A DNA stretch of 64,000 nucleotides from Candidozyma auris (lineage: Eukaryota; Ascomycota; Pichiomycetes; Serinales; Metschnikowiaceae): NCBI RefSeq assembly GCF_003013715.1, contig NC_072813.1, forward strand, positions 2,046,001 to 2,110,000. The letters are read 5' to 3'. Positions 10,599 to 21,239 of this stretch are shown piece by piece. The notes under the pieces were generated by a model. That model worked only from the letters and a program-made list of their open reading frames with translations, was not told where the DNA came from and made no database searches. Position 1 is the first letter of the stretch. The number at the start of each line of letters is the position of its first letter. The translations under genes were made by a program, and so were the position numbers.

Positions 10599-12317
10599 AT
10601 GTCTTCGCCTGTTAAAGCGCACCAATTTACTCATTCTAACGCGCACAGACGCGATTCGGCTGTGTATGGGTCTGTTGGAAAGCAGGGTTTGTTTCTTCCT
10701 TCCGATTTTTTACATGGTGGGGCAGTCCTTGATGAAAGCTTCATGGACGATGATGATACATATCGTCGGCTTCTAGATGACTGTGAACAACAAAGGCGAG
10801 TATCTTGCTTATCACAGGACATCATAGATGAAGAAAGAGAAGTTCTTCGAATTCGTCACATTATCCCAGCGCATGAGAGCGATGAGAACATTCCGTCTAT
10901 ATTCGAAAATGCCGTTAATCAAGGTAAAATAAGAAAGGTGAGTCACTCAGTTGAGCTTGTGTCCTTAATACGCTCCTCGTTGCCTCTCGTTTGTACTTTT
11001 CTTTTACAGAACTCTTTGTCTACCGTCTCTGTCTTTACTGTGGGACATCTAGGGGCAGTAGAGCTAGCAGCAGTTTCAATGGGGTCAATGACTGCAAACA
11101 TAACCGGTTATGCTACCATTCAGGGTATTGCAACAGCTTTAGATACTCTATGTCCCCAAGCATTTGGTGCTCAAAGGTATCATTTGGTAGGTGATTACAT
11201 GCAGAAATGTGTTGCCCTCATAGCTGTCGTGATATGCCCGATTTTAATCATATGGGTGTTCTTTGGTTATCAGCTAATTACATTGCTACTTCCCGATAAG
11301 TCAACGGCAGTGCTTGCAGCAGCTTATCTACGATACATTAGCTTTGGTATTCCAGCTTACGTACTTTTTGAATGCGGGAAGCGCTTTTTACAAGCCCAAG
11401 GTATCTATCATGTTGCAACTTATGTTTTATTGTTTGCTTCGCCTTCTAACCTAGTGATGAATATCATATTTGTAAAGCTATTTGGTTATCTCGGGGCCCC
11501 TATTGCAGTCGCCATAAACTATTGGTTGATGGCAGGAGGGCTTCTTTTTGCTACTTTACTTTTAGACGAAAGCAGCACCCTTTCAGGGATACATCCTTTG
11601 CGTTGCTGGACTGGCTTACATTTAGGGAGGGCTTTTCTGGATTGGGGTAAACTATTGAAGTTAGCTATTCCCGGGTGGACCATGCTTGAGGCTGAATTCC
11701 TCGCATTCGAGATTCTCACTTTGATGTCATCATATTTAGGTACAGTTGAATTGGCAGCACAATCAGTTGGCTCCACAATGGCTTCACTTACGTATCAGGT
11801 GCCGTTTGCAATGGGTATAGCAGCCTCAACAAGAATTGCGAACTACTTAGGGGCTGGTTTATCTGAATGTGCCAAGGCCACTAGTGAAGTTTCCTTAGGA
11901 TTCGGCTTCTGCGTATCTTTGGTAAATTTTCTTGCCTTATATTCCATGCAAGGACCAATAGCCACCTTGTTCACAACCGACGAAAAAGTCATAGCGAAAC
12001 TTCATGAAATTATGTGGTTGGTAGCACTTATGCAAATATCTGACGCTATGAATGCAAACTCTGCAGGTTGTCTTAGAGGCCAAGGTCTCACAAAAATAGG
12101 CGGAATTGTCAATTTGGTCTCGTACTACGTTGTTGGTATTCCCTTGTCGATCTATTTATCATTTTACTCTCCCTGGAGAGGTTCATTGCATGGCTTATGG
12201 ATTGGAACGACTGTCGCTTTGACGCTCATTGGCGTTATACAAACATACGTGATATTATCAGCTGACAGTGAGCAATTATGCAAGGACGCTAGAGATAGGA
12301 CATCGGAGTCCGTATAG
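10599..12317 (+). CDS. MATE-family multidrug/cation antiporter (Erc1-like)
   Basis: A 572-residue polytopic membrane protein of the MATE family, which exports organic cations or metabolites in exchange for H+ or Na+. A hydrophilic head of about 105 residues precedes roughly 12 membrane segments. The family blocks are visible: LVCTFLLQNSLSTVSVFTVG, the first-repeat motif ATALDTLCPQAFGAQRY, and the second-repeat counterpart GIAASTRIANYLGAG. Yeast Erc1 and Ythr-type members are the nearest I recognise; substrate cannot be read from sequence. Convergent with ENP1 with 26 bases between stops. Confidence 0.9.
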   Translation: MSSPVKAHQFTHSNAHRRDSAVYGSVGKQGLFLPSDFLHGGAVLDESFMDDDDTYRRLLDDCEQQRRVSCLSQDIIDEEREVLRIRHIIPAHESDENIPSIFENAVNQGKIRKVSHSVELVSLIRSSLPLVCTFLLQNSLSTVSVFTVGHLGAVELAAVSMGSMTANITGYATIQGIATALDTLCPQAFGAQRYHLVGDYMQKCVALIAVVICPILIIWVFFGYQLITLLLPDKSTAVLAAAYLRYISFGIPAYVLFECGKRFLQAQGIYHVATYVLLFASPSNLVMNIIFVKLFGYLGAPIAVAINYWLMAGGLLFATLLLDESSTLSGIHPLRCWTGLHLGRAFLDWGKLLKLAIPGWTMLEAEFLAFEILTLMSSYLGTVELAAQSVGSTMASLTYQVPFAMGIAASTRIANYLGAGLSECAKATSEVSLGFGFCVSLVNFLALYSMQGPIATLFTTDEKVIAKLHEIMWLVALMQISDAMNANSAGCLRGQGLTKIGGIVNLVSYYVVGIPLSIYLSFYSPWRGSLHGLWIGTTVALTLIGVIQTYVILSADSEQLCKDARDRTSESV

Positions 12318-12343
12318 AGTAGATAAACTGTGTTATAGGTTGC

Positions 12344-13651
12344 TCATGCGTCATCTGTTCCGAGGCGACTCTTGCCTGACAAAAGTTCTCGTCTAATTTC
12401 GGGTCCCAAGGCATAATGAAATCTTTGTCTCACAGTTTCAAGTAAAAAATCTCTTTGGTCATCGGTGATGTCGTTTTTGTAACGTTGTGCAAATGCTAAA
12501 AAAGCTTTATGCCAAACAACAGGAAGCGCGATATCCTCTTCAGAAGGTGTATCGTTTTCTGCGGATATTCGCCTAAATTTCATGAAATAAAAAACGAGGT
12601 CGTCCAAAGTTTGATATGGAAGTGCGTATCTCTTTTCAAGAAGGACTCTTATGAATACTGTTCTGGCAGGTGTGAAGTCTCTCTGCGACAATTGAGTGAG
12701 TGCGACTGATGAATGCAATGACGGAATAGATACCTTCGCCAACACAGAAGCAGCGATCATGGCTTCACGAAGAGTACATTGATCATCGACTAGAGGTAGT
12801 AAAAATCCTTTAAAAAAAGCAGCAGGTTTGTATAAAGATTTTTTCAACGCCCGGTACAAGTGATAATCGAGTGAGTGGTTCTCGCTATCTTCAATGCATT
12901 GCCTAAACTTAGGAAGTAGAACGCTCTCCACAAAAATCTGAGCATCATTAGCAGTAAGATTGGAAACAAATAATTTTGTTGCTTCGCAGACCGCATGAGG
13001 AGTCCACGATTCTGGATTTGTTACAAACAAAACGTCCTCCCAATTCTTGAGTGTTGGAAGAACTTTGAAAAGCTTGGGTAGTTTTCCGTGGCGATAAGTT
13101 GAAAGTATTTGGCCAATCTTTCCATATGCGGCGATAACCTTGGGCGGAAGAAGAACACCCTCATTACTGGAAGGCCCTTCGTTATGCGTTTCTTTCATCA
13201 ACTCTTTTTCATGAATCTTTGCTAAGATCTTGTCAGCTAGAGTTTCCACGCCGATGTTGGCGTCTCCAAAAAAAGTGTCCACAAGTTTCCGATCCTTTTC
13301 ATTCTCGAGACAGATGTCTTGAGTTTCCTCATACTCTAGGCCATGCGAAGCATTGTTTAAACTATTCTCAAAATGATCCTCCTCAGATCTTGCGCTAGAA
13401 GAATCAGATTCTGAATAATTCTCTTTTTCAAACGAGTTGGTGATATTTTCATTGTCCAACTCACTCTGCTGAGACCTTGCCAAACTTAAAATTCTCCTCG
13501 ATATCTTAGCGTCGTAAAACCCGTCACTGTCCTTCAGGTTATCTAAGCTTCGAGACTCATTTGCTCTCAACTTACCACTTGCTGATATAATATCTCTATG
13601 CAAAGGGTTGTGTCGTTTCTTTGAGTTTACAGATGTGCCAATTTTTCCCAT
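12344..13651 (-). CDS. ENP1: Bystin, 40S ribosome biogenesis factor
   Basis: A nucleolar and pre-40S factor needed for 18S rRNA maturation and 40S export. The 435-residue protein has a basic head, an acidic Ser/Glu-rich segment (about 70-130), and then the bystin domain. That domain includes HGKLPKLFKVLPTLKNWEDV, EATKLFVSNLTA, ALKKSLYKPAAFFKGFL, ALPYQTLDDLVFYFMKFR and the C-terminal RYKNDITDDQRDFLLETVRQ, then GPEIRRELL. It aligns end to end with yeast Enp1 (483) apart from a shorter acidic region. The first ATG is 13651; the frame upstream only reaches a TTG. Confidence 0.96.
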   Translation of the reverse strand: MGKIGTSVNSKKRHNPLHRDIISASGKLRANESRSLDNLKDSDGFYDAKISRRILSLARSQQSELDNENITNSFEKENYSESDSSSARSEEDHFENSLNNASHGLEYEETQDICLENEKDRKLVDTFFGDANIGVETLADKILAKIHEKELMKETHNEGPSSNEGVLLPPKVIAAYGKIGQILSTYRHGKLPKLFKVLPTLKNWEDVLFVTNPESWTPHAVCEATKLFVSNLTANDAQIFVESVLLPKFRQCIEDSENHSLDYHLYRALKKSLYKPAAFFKGFLLPLVDDQCTLREAMIAASVLAKVSIPSLHSSVALTQLSQRDFTPARTVFIRVLLEKRYALPYQTLDDLVFYFMKFRRISAENDTPSEEDIALPVVWHKAFLAFAQRYKNDITDDQRDFLLETVRQRFHYALGPEIRRELLSGKSRLGTDDA

Positions 13652-13796
13652 GATGGAAAGCAAATTATAGTAACGCTAACAAGTAGATGCGCATCACTTG
13701 GTTTAGTGCGATCGAGACTGCATATATTATCTATATTATGAAGCAGGATCTTCTGTAAATGAAAAGTATTCTCGACTTTTCTTTTCTTTTATCAAT

Positions 13797-16181
13797 TCAG
13801 ATGACACTTATTTTGGCAAGAATTGATGAATAAAGTAGCTGCTCTCCACACATATCTTTGAGCTGAAAGTAACGATATCCTTCCTTCACATCAAAGATGT
13901 TTTGCACCACCAAACCGACCTCCTGAGGCTCTACGATTGCGTTGGTTGAATTGGATGATAGAACTGTGATTTTCAAAAAAACGAGTTCCGATTCACTGTC
14001 AAACGTTCCAGACAATGTCTCGTTCCAAATAGGATTAAAGCCGTTACCCGCGATTATACTTGTATGATTACTTCGAGAATTCCAGGCGGTGTATTTCGCT
14101 CCGATAATTTCTAAACTTAAGAATGGATTGATATCACCAGACCAATCCACGGGTTTGGGTAATTGATGAGCACTTATTATCCTGATTGTAAAACGCTTCC
14201 GTATGTTCATGTCACTAGTAGTCTCGGATCTGTTAGATTTTGACACTGGTACTCGCAATCGCTTTGGTTTCAAAACGTACCCGTCTCCTAAAGGAGCATT
14301 GAACATTGCCTCATTAAGCTGTTGACCAAGATCATAAGTTTGCCAATTAGTGGCTACCATTTGTACACCCTTATTCCAGTATATGATCGGATTGAAGTTG
14401 GATGAGTTTAGCCTGATTTTAGATGGATAGATCCGCATGAGGAATAATCGATTATGCTTATCCAAAGAATGACGCTTGTTTTCGTCTTTGAGAATATTAT
14501 TAATCGACTTTTCGCTCAAGGAAAAGCAGTGGTTAAATGTTTTTGACTCTGGAAGCGAAAAGTTTCTGAATTTGATTCCTTGAATGTAGACACCCAAATT
14601 ACTTAGAGGTCGAATTACCGCCCTAGTTGAGGTTTTCTTCCGTAGTTTTATTTTGAGACTAGAGTTCTGATGTTCGTTACCCTCACTAAGCAGAGCAGCG
14701 GTTGTCGATGTGCTCATCATCAAGGATTGGTCATCTTGTGTAGCTGTGAAAAAGTCGGTTTTTTTAACCTTGAGAAGAACTCTACATTTCAAACTATCTG
14801 GACTCGGTAGGCATGCAGTTGTGTTCAAAGGCTCTGTGACAAGCATGCTCCCAAAAGTATCCGTCAATATTGATATGACCTCCCTTTGCGATTCAGGTGA
14901 ACAATGATTCTCCAAGCTCAAAATCAACGGAAACTGTGTCGCTTGGAAGGCATACGCTTTGATGGTTTTGACCACATTTCTTAATGAAATGCCATTGGTG
15001 AACGTTCTGCCATGGTTAACAAGTGGTTCATGATCCGCGTCATTCCCGCTGTTCCAGATATCAATTTCAAGACATCGACAGCCACGTTGGAGAGCTTTGA
15101 TGTAACCTTCAACGGACGACTCACCCATGACTTGTCTTCCTAGAAGGTATGTGTTGTGAGACGATAGAATGAAATATTCGTTGAGAGGTCTACTAAAATA
15201 CCCCTCCTTCGCGTAGGGCTCGGAAACGGGCGATGACATTCTGGAACGTAAAAATGCATCCAAGTCCTGTTGCGTCCACGAGCCTTTGTATCCACGATCG
15301 AATGTTAAGAACCATTTTTTTAAAATACCTGTCTCAACCACCTCGTGTTGTTCATGTATCATAAAATCCTGAAATTCTTCAAAGTTCATGCTTGCCTTAC
15401 TCCTCATTATATCCTGCCAAATTATGTCAAGGTCTTTGCGTTCGTTGAGAATTTCCACAAAATTCTTAAATTGCTCAAACAGTAACTTTCCACATGAGAT
15501 TTGATCACTTCTCGACGCTTGTCTAAAAGCCTGCGAGATGAGACGTTCACCTAGGTTGATGTTCATGCGCTTGGTAAACTTCACAACATCTTGCAAGGAA
15601 AGACTCTCCCTACCAGACCGCGGTTGACACTCCGCTTTCTCTAAGACCATATTGCGAGTTGAGTCACGAAGCTCATTTAAATTCAAAAAAAAATTTTGAG
15701 CAATATCATCCTTGAGCTTTTTAAAACCTGTAAAGATTGATTTGACTCGCCGAAAGTCATAGTTTGTATCAGCTATTAAATGAAGGGTTTTCAATTTTTT
15801 CTTTGTATGATTAAAAAAAGCCACAGAAATCCATTGCCTCTCAAACTCTTTGGATATTCCAAACTCCTCTCTAAAGCGTTGTGCAGTCTCATCATGATAG
15901 AGCCCCTTGATGTCGTCAACCAAAAATTCATATATTTTTCCCTTTGGAAGCTCATATATGAATTTGAACTCTGACGGTTCCACTCTTAGTTTTACTCTTT
16001 TCCTAGATTTATGCGAAATCTTTAACAACAGGAGTCCATCTTTGAGAAAAACAGTTGGGACTCTGAACGAGTTCACATCATCGATGGAGTGAATTAGTTG
16101 CTTTTCATCGAATGACTTGACAGAAGTCATCTTAGAAGCTTGGTCATTCTGTGGAGATTGTTCGACTGTATCATATGGCAT
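13797..16181 (-). CDS. PLC1: Phosphoinositide-specific phospholipase C
   Basis: Hydrolyses PtdIns(4,5)P2 to inositol trisphosphate and diacylglycerol, feeding inositol pyrophosphate synthesis. In the 794-residue protein a PH/EF-hand-like N-terminal region leads to the X domain. That domain has SSHNTYLLGRQ near residue 338 and VNHGRTF near 387, which supply the two catalytic histidines, with CLEIDIWN between them. The Y domain (LNSSNFNPIIYWNKGVQMVA, then NWQTYDLGQQLNE) is near residues 590-630. A C2 domain closes the protein (from about residue 665). A TTG lies one codon upstream of the ATG used here. Confidence 0.95.
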   Translation of the reverse strand: MPYDTVEQSPQNDQASKMTSVKSFDEKQLIHSIDDVNSFRVPTVFLKDGLLLLKISHKSRKRVKLRVEPSEFKFIYELPKGKIYEFLVDDIKGLYHDETAQRFREEFGISKEFERQWISVAFFNHTKKKLKTLHLIADTNYDFRRVKSIFTGFKKLKDDIAQNFFLNLNELRDSTRNMVLEKAECQPRSGRESLSLQDVVKFTKRMNINLGERLISQAFRQASRSDQISCGKLLFEQFKNFVEILNERKDLDIIWQDIMRSKASMNFEEFQDFMIHEQHEVVETGILKKWFLTFDRGYKGSWTQQDLDAFLRSRMSSPVSEPYAKEGYFSRPLNEYFILSSHNTYLLGRQVMGESSVEGYIKALQRGCRCLEIDIWNSGNDADHEPLVNHGRTFTNGISLRNVVKTIKAYAFQATQFPLILSLENHCSPESQREVISILTDTFGSMLVTEPLNTTACLPSPDSLKCRVLLKVKKTDFFTATQDDQSLMMSTSTTAALLSEGNEHQNSSLKIKLRKKTSTRAVIRPLSNLGVYIQGIKFRNFSLPESKTFNHCFSLSEKSINNILKDENKRHSLDKHNRLFLMRIYPSKIRLNSSNFNPIIYWNKGVQMVATNWQTYDLGQQLNEAMFNAPLGDGYVLKPKRLRVPVSKSNRSETTSDMNIRKRFTIRIISAHQLPKPVDWSGDINPFLSLEIIGAKYTAWNSRSNHTSIIAGNGFNPIWNETLSGTFDSESELVFLKITVLSSNSTNAIVEPQEVGLVVQNIFDVKEGYRYFQLKDMCGEQLLYSSILAKISVI

Positions 16182-16395
16182 CAAAAATGAAATAAAAAAA
16201 TAACGTGAGCTTTTGCGATCACAGCGTCAATTTAGTTCATATGATTATTTGGCGGACGTCTTTCAACTTGCGTGTGGGCCATAAAAGAAACGTTAAGAAG
16301 TCCAATGTAGATTGTACTAGTGCCTTTGAGCGACATTGATTACTTATGCATTTGACTTGAAAATTTTCCGGTATATAGTTACGATTAAGGCTAGG

Positions 16396-18138
16396 CTATA
16401 CTTTCGTGGTCTCAAACCTTACATCCATCCCTCTCAGACGAAGGTAATCCTTTACATCACTGACTTTGTATTCCCCACGGTGAAACATACCCGCGCCCAA
16501 AGCAGCATCAATGCCACAATCCATCTCAAATACATCGGCGAAATGACGTGGAGCTCCAGCACCTGAACTCGCGATAACTGGAATCGACACGCTTTCTTTA
16601 ACTTGTTTCAAGAGTTCTAGGTTGAAACCTTTGTTACCTCCGTCATGGTCTATAGAATTGAGCAAAATTTCACCCGCCCCAAGTTCTTCGCATGCGACAC
16701 ACAACTCCAAAGCTCCGATTTCATGGACTTTCCTGCCTCCTTGTGAGGTCACTTGATAATAACAGTATTCCTCTCCGTCGGGACCGTACTTCTCCTCATC
16801 AAAGATTTGAATACACTGCATGTTAGTGTCTTTCGGCGACTTGATAAATTTTCTCCTAGGATCAACAGATATCACAACTGCTTGGTTCCCGAAGCAGGTT
16901 GAAATTTGCTCAATGGCCGACTTTCCTGACTTTATCTTACCATTTCTATAATATTCTTCAGCAATTGTGACTGCTTCTGAGCCAAGGCTGACCTTATCTG
17001 CACCTGATTTGAAATAGAGCTCTGCTACTTTTAGCGCTGGTACGATTTCACCAGTGACAGGGTCAATCATATCTTTGATGCCACCGCCGACAGTAAGAGG
17101 AACAAAAATATTCTGTGCTGCCAATTTAAGAACCTCAAGCATAGGCAAGTCTTGCAATGGAGAATCCCTGAATGAAGTAATATTCAAAAATGTGATTTCA
17201 TCAGCCCCATCTTCAAAATACTTAGTAGCAAGTTCGACTGGCTTTCCCAAATTCCTAACATCACCAGATTGAGTATCTGACTTTTCACGAACGTCGTACT
17301 GGTCACCCTTGGTTACCACTAGATCTCCATCATCATTTGAACGCACGTCTAGACAAGCAATGATTCTTCGTGATGGATATCCGGAGTGGGGAACAAAACT
17401 TTTATTCGTGCATGATGTATGTGGTACTTTCTCCTCCAAGAACGCCTGTATAACCCGTAAACCCGCAATGCCGGATTTTTCTGGGTGGAACTGCGTAGCG
17501 AAGAAATTATCCTTAGACATTGCGGAAATAAACTCTTCTGATCCATACTTGGAAAAAACGAATTTCCAGCCGTCTTTCTCGGCTTCGGAAAGTAAATCAG
17601 CTTTTACTTTAGAGTCGATTATTGCAGCGTAAGAGTGCACGAAGTAAAATTTGTCTTCGGTACCTATACTGTAAAGAGGCTCGTTCATAGTAGCCATGAC
17701 TTGAGGAGAAGAATATCTATGGTTATGACTCCAACCAATGTGAGGAACAGATTTAGACTGACCTTTCAAAGAAAATTGCTCGTCACCTTTGTTAAACTTT
17801 GACAACTCAATGTTCAAGAGACCCAATCCACTCACGCCTCGACTTTCCTCAGAACTTTTCATTAGGCACTGCAAACCTACACAGATACCAAGCAACTTCC
17901 TGCCAGTGGCAAGGTAGTTCTTTATGGGCTCCATAAGACCTCTCTCATCAAGATTCTTCACGAAGTGGCCAAAATTACCTACCCCCGGAAATATTAAGAG
18001 CTCGATATCTTCATTATACATCTCGAACTCATCGTGATTTCGGATGTACACCACTTTGTAGTTCCCGAGATGTTTGATTGAATTTGTAAGGCTCCTTAAG
18101 TTACCGCTCTCAACGTCAATTATGTACACTGTGGACAT
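16396..18138 (-). CDS. HIS7: Imidazole glycerol phosphate synthase (HisH-HisF fusion)
   Basis: The bifunctional glutamine amidotransferase/cyclase of histidine synthesis, also yielding AICAR for purines. The first ATG matching the family is at 18138 (MSTVYIIDVESGNL). The 580-residue protein has the glutaminase domain with Cys86 in GICVGLQCL and His in QFHPEKSG. The cyclase barrel (RRIIACLDVR, GADEITFLNITSFRDSP, TVGGGIKD, GADKVSLGSEAV, EILLNSIDHDGGNKG, IPVIASSGAG) follows. An in-frame ATG 13 codons upstream (18177) would lie 16 bases from the Gcn4 site and is less likely. No CTG codon turned up in my hand scan of the frame. Confidence 0.97.
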   Translation of the reverse strand: MSTVYIIDVESGNLRSLTNSIKHLGNYKVVYIRNHDEFEMYNEDIELLIFPGVGNFGHFVKNLDERGLMEPIKNYLATGRKLLGICVGLQCLMKSSEESRGVSGLGLLNIELSKFNKGDEQFSLKGQSKSVPHIGWSHNHRYSSPQVMATMNEPLYSIGTEDKFYFVHSYAAIIDSKVKADLLSEAEKDGWKFVFSKYGSEEFISAMSKDNFFATQFHPEKSGIAGLRVIQAFLEEKVPHTSCTNKSFVPHSGYPSRRIIACLDVRSNDDGDLVVTKGDQYDVREKSDTQSGDVRNLGKPVELATKYFEDGADEITFLNITSFRDSPLQDLPMLEVLKLAAQNIFVPLTVGGGIKDMIDPVTGEIVPALKVAELYFKSGADKVSLGSEAVTIAEEYYRNGKIKSGKSAIEQISTCFGNQAVVISVDPRRKFIKSPKDTNMQCIQIFDEEKYGPDGEEYCYYQVTSQGGRKVHEIGALELCVACEELGAGEILLNSIDHDGGNKGFNLELLKQVKESVSIPVIASSGAGAPRHFADVFEMDCGIDAALGAGMFHRGEYKVSDVKDYLRLRGMDVRFETTKV

Positions 18139-18192
18139 GATCAGATTTGTCTTCGTGATAAAAGATATGGTTTTCATATTTTCAGTGTTAAG

Positions 18193-18200
18193 TGAGTCAT
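18193..18200 (-). promoter_or_regulatory. Gcn4-type site upstream of HIS7
   Basis: The plus strand reads TGAGTCAT, i.e. ATGACTCA on the gene's strand, the optimal Gcn4 site. It is 55 bases upstream of the HIS7 ATG, within the 93-base gap to the next gene. HIS7 is a classical general-amino-acid-control target in yeast, so the match is functionally expected. Confidence 0.7.
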
Positions 18201-18231
18201 GGTGTACGGATTCTTGTGTTGCGCTTTAAAA

Positions 18232-20316
18232 TCATATCTTCTCTGCGCGAATGTAAAAGTAGTAATTACCCAAATGGTTATGCGCGCTGTGCTGATTATC
18301 AAATGATGATAAGAAGGACTCGATATCCTCGTACATGTCATGAAGTCTTAGTGATATATGATTGGAAACAAAAGAACTCATTTTACTGTCTGCTGATATA
18401 AGTACAGTGCCTAACATCACATTCTTAGTTCCAAATATACCATTCAATTCACCCACTATGGTGTTGACAAAATCTTTCAACAACTCTTGGTCGCGAAGGT
18501 AAATTTCATCCGAAGAAGTTGTTGGGAAACGGGATACCATGGTAGCAGACCTCGGCGATAACTTCGGGATATGGATTGGTAATTCGAGTATGCCTCCGTT
18601 TTTGAGTATTCGATGAAACTGCCTAAGTACAGTCTGGTAATTGGTGTGATCAAGCTGCAAGTAAAGGTCTCGTGATTGTATAACATGAAATGTCTCAGAT
18701 TTGATTTGAAAAATACTTTGTCGAAGATACTCGAAATTCTCAGGCTTGTGGCGAGATTTTACACCCAGTTGGCCACCGGAAGTATTCAAGTCCTCTAGGC
18801 GTTTACGCATTTTGACAAGATCTGCCTTCGTCAGGGCACTAAAACTATCGAAAGTATCGAACTTGAGTTCTTTGAAATAACTCTTGTATAGCTCTTCATC
18901 CAGCTTCTTGAATGGTGATTCTGACAGGGACATCTCGGAGGAGACCATCAGGTCATCCTCGACAAAGATATTGGATTCAAACACCCTCACAAATGGAATA
19001 GTTAGTGCTAGATTCCATGAGTATTGTGCACTAAAGAAAATGTTGAAACTCAAAATCTTCAAAGACTCGGTATTATCAAGCTTCATATTCAAGTTAAAAA
19101 GATTGAAAAGAAGCCTCACAATCCGACGATCTAGAAGGGAATTGCTTCCCATTTTGGCCAAGACATCTATATGATATTGCTCCAATAGAATATACTCGTA
19201 GGAAACCTTTGTTATTGCTTGCACAATGACGTCTGCCCCGGGAAGAACTAATGTCTCGTTGCCTAACCCATCTTGTGCAATTGAATTGAGCTTGTCCTTC
19301 AATTCTTGGATCGAAGACTTAAACCTGTAGTGCGAAGCAGTGACTGGGTCCAAATGATCAAAGAAGTCAGGAAGGGTTAGTGGTAAACTGAGTAAGAATC
19401 TGACATAGTTCGTGAAGTTGGCCTGTACTAGCTCTTCGGGTATATAAAACGCAGGATTTGACTTTTGCATGTTCAATTTTGACGCAATTAATTTTCTAAG
19501 AAACTGTCGACATTTGAATAGCTCGCAGGCAAGGATACCCTCATGTCGATAGAGATCGGCATCATTACCTTGAAATCCTGTCACTCCTGTTCGGTCGGAC
19601 AACAACTTCTTGACAAACTTCCCAAATGATTGTATTCTAACGTCAGCATAACTTACAGCATCAGCCTCATGTTGGCTTTCAAGCATTTCCAAGTAGTTTT
19701 TGTAGCGGAGAACTTGAAACGTCGGTGTTAAAAATGATCTTTTGATAAAAGTTTCAGAGTTAAGTCGACTGACAGACATTATCAAATCAAATCTTGGGAT
19801 TTCAGGGTGTGCTTTGGGTTGCAGGTCTGCCATTTTGTTATCTTTGGATCCTGAACAATTTGGTTTTATTTCGATTCCACCACAGGTTGGAGAAAGTATC
19901 AGAGATGCGCTTGGAACTTGAGAAAAGCGTTGAGATCTGCTGGATCTTTGATCCCTATGAGCCAAATCGCTTTTCAAATGACCCAGCAGTTGAGATTCAA
20001 TATTCGAAATTTGGTCTTGAGTCGGTCGCATACACCCCTCGAAATCTCGGCTGACGATCTCCTCTCGTCCTTCATCCTTTTCAATTCTTAAAGCAGTGTC
20101 CTCGAAAGTTTCTGAGACATTTGTCAGTGATAGGGTTTTTGAAATCTCCAGCAGGCTGCGCAGATTTATGGATTCTGAGATATATGATTTTGTATCTGAT
20201 GACTTTCGACTAGCTTGCGATCCTCGACTAGATCTTCTCTTTTTGGTAGTCTTTGACTTACTCTTCATCTTTTGTTGGGTCTGGTACAGACCCGAAGGTA
20301 CTATGTAAAAATTCAT
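18232..20316 (-). CDS. Uncharacterised protein with methyltransferase-like C-terminus
   Basis: I do not recognise a named gene. The 694-residue product has a very basic Ser/Arg/Lys head (KSKSKTTKKRRSSRGSQ). A low-complexity stretch of about 170 residues follows, then a long helical middle. The C-terminal region contains FHVIQSRDLYLQLDHTNYQT and LRQFHRILKNGGILELPIHI. The latter resembles the post-motif region of class I SAM methyltransferases (methyltransf_11-like LKPGG block). I see no clear glycine-rich motif I, so catalysis is doubtful. The open frame extends six codons further to a GTG; the first ATG is 20316. Another possible start is the Met at residue 17. Function unknown. Confidence 0.7.
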   Translation of the reverse strand: MNFYIVPSGLYQTQQKMKSKSKTTKKRRSSRGSQASRKSSDTKSYISESINLRSLLEISKTLSLTNVSETFEDTALRIEKDEGREEIVSRDFEGCMRPTQDQISNIESQLLGHLKSDLAHRDQRSSRSQRFSQVPSASLILSPTCGGIEIKPNCSGSKDNKMADLQPKAHPEIPRFDLIMSVSRLNSETFIKRSFLTPTFQVLRYKNYLEMLESQHEADAVSYADVRIQSFGKFVKKLLSDRTGVTGFQGNDADLYRHEGILACELFKCRQFLRKLIASKLNMQKSNPAFYIPEELVQANFTNYVRFLLSLPLTLPDFFDHLDPVTASHYRFKSSIQELKDKLNSIAQDGLGNETLVLPGADVIVQAITKVSYEYILLEQYHIDVLAKMGSNSLLDRRIVRLLFNLFNLNMKLDNTESLKILSFNIFFSAQYSWNLALTIPFVRVFESNIFVEDDLMVSSEMSLSESPFKKLDEELYKSYFKELKFDTFDSFSALTKADLVKMRKRLEDLNTSGGQLGVKSRHKPENFEYLRQSIFQIKSETFHVIQSRDLYLQLDHTNYQTVLRQFHRILKNGGILELPIHIPKLSPRSATMVSRFPTTSSDEIYLRDQELLKDFVNTIVGELNGIFGTKNVMLGTVLISADSKMSSFVSNHISLRLHDMYEDIESFLSSFDNQHSAHNHLGNYYFYIRAEKI

Positions 20317-21239
20317 TGATATGTTAACGACCACTTTCTCTGGTCACATTCCAAGGATTCGAGATATCAGAGTACAATGATTATATGCAGGTTAAAATAA
20401 ACATGAAACTCTAAGTAACTGGCCTGCAGGCTTTGATTTTGTTGGAAATATTGTGAGGTGGACAGTGTTGAGTACAGCAGTCTTATGCAGTATACTCACC
20501 TTCAGCGGCGTTGGGGGCCATCACTTGCTATGGGGGCAACCTCTTTCATCTCTGATTAATTCCGTGTGTGTATATATATCTGGAGACTTCTGCTCTATCC
20601 ACACCATGGAGTAATTTACTCTTCCTAAGCATACAGTTCGACTATCAGATACATGTCATCCATTACCTATAGTACTGGACCTCAGTAGTTTCCTGCATGC
20701 AATCCAGTTATTTTTCAGACAGGAGGTCACACGTGACCGTGTGTGCAGTGGAAGAAACAAGAGTTGCCTGTCCAAAGAGGTCCAACCTGTAGTTACCGGA
20801 AGTAGTTGAAGACATAATCGAGTTGATAAACTATATACCTAGTGGAATGGATATGAGTAGTTTTTTCTCTAGAGAGTATGAGAAAGCAGCTCATACTTAT
20901 AGACGAGAGGAATAGGGGTAGAAAAGATCTGGAATCCCTATGATTTGATAAACCCTCCTTCGTCAAAGGTTCTTAAGTAAGTAATCCCTTTCAGGTATTC
21001 TCATCTAACTTATGCATAAGTTGTTCTTCGTCAATTTGAGTTAGACCTGTTTATCCGAAATCCGATGCACAACAGATTTAAGTGATGCCTCGAGTAGCTT
21101 TTGCAACGTTGCCATCAATTCACTCCCTCAGATTACACATTTCTCCTATCACCCTTCTTTTTTTCAATTTTTTTCTTCCAAATACTCCTCAAAATCTCCT
21201 TGACGTAATGAAAGATGGTGCATCATATTTTTTCTCCTC
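20317..21239. other. Intergenic, promoter of the methyltransferase-like gene
   Basis: About 0.9 kb upstream of the gene at 18232-20316. Only short chance frames are present. Part of the end near 21180-21240 may still belong to the protease relic (a block reading EILRS resembles the last conserved SAP block). No RNA gene is seen. Confidence 0.4.

Noticed and set aside
18139..18177. In-frame upstream ATG giving HIS7 a 13-residue extension
   Set aside because: The extension is not conserved and would place the Gcn4 site only 16 bases from the start.
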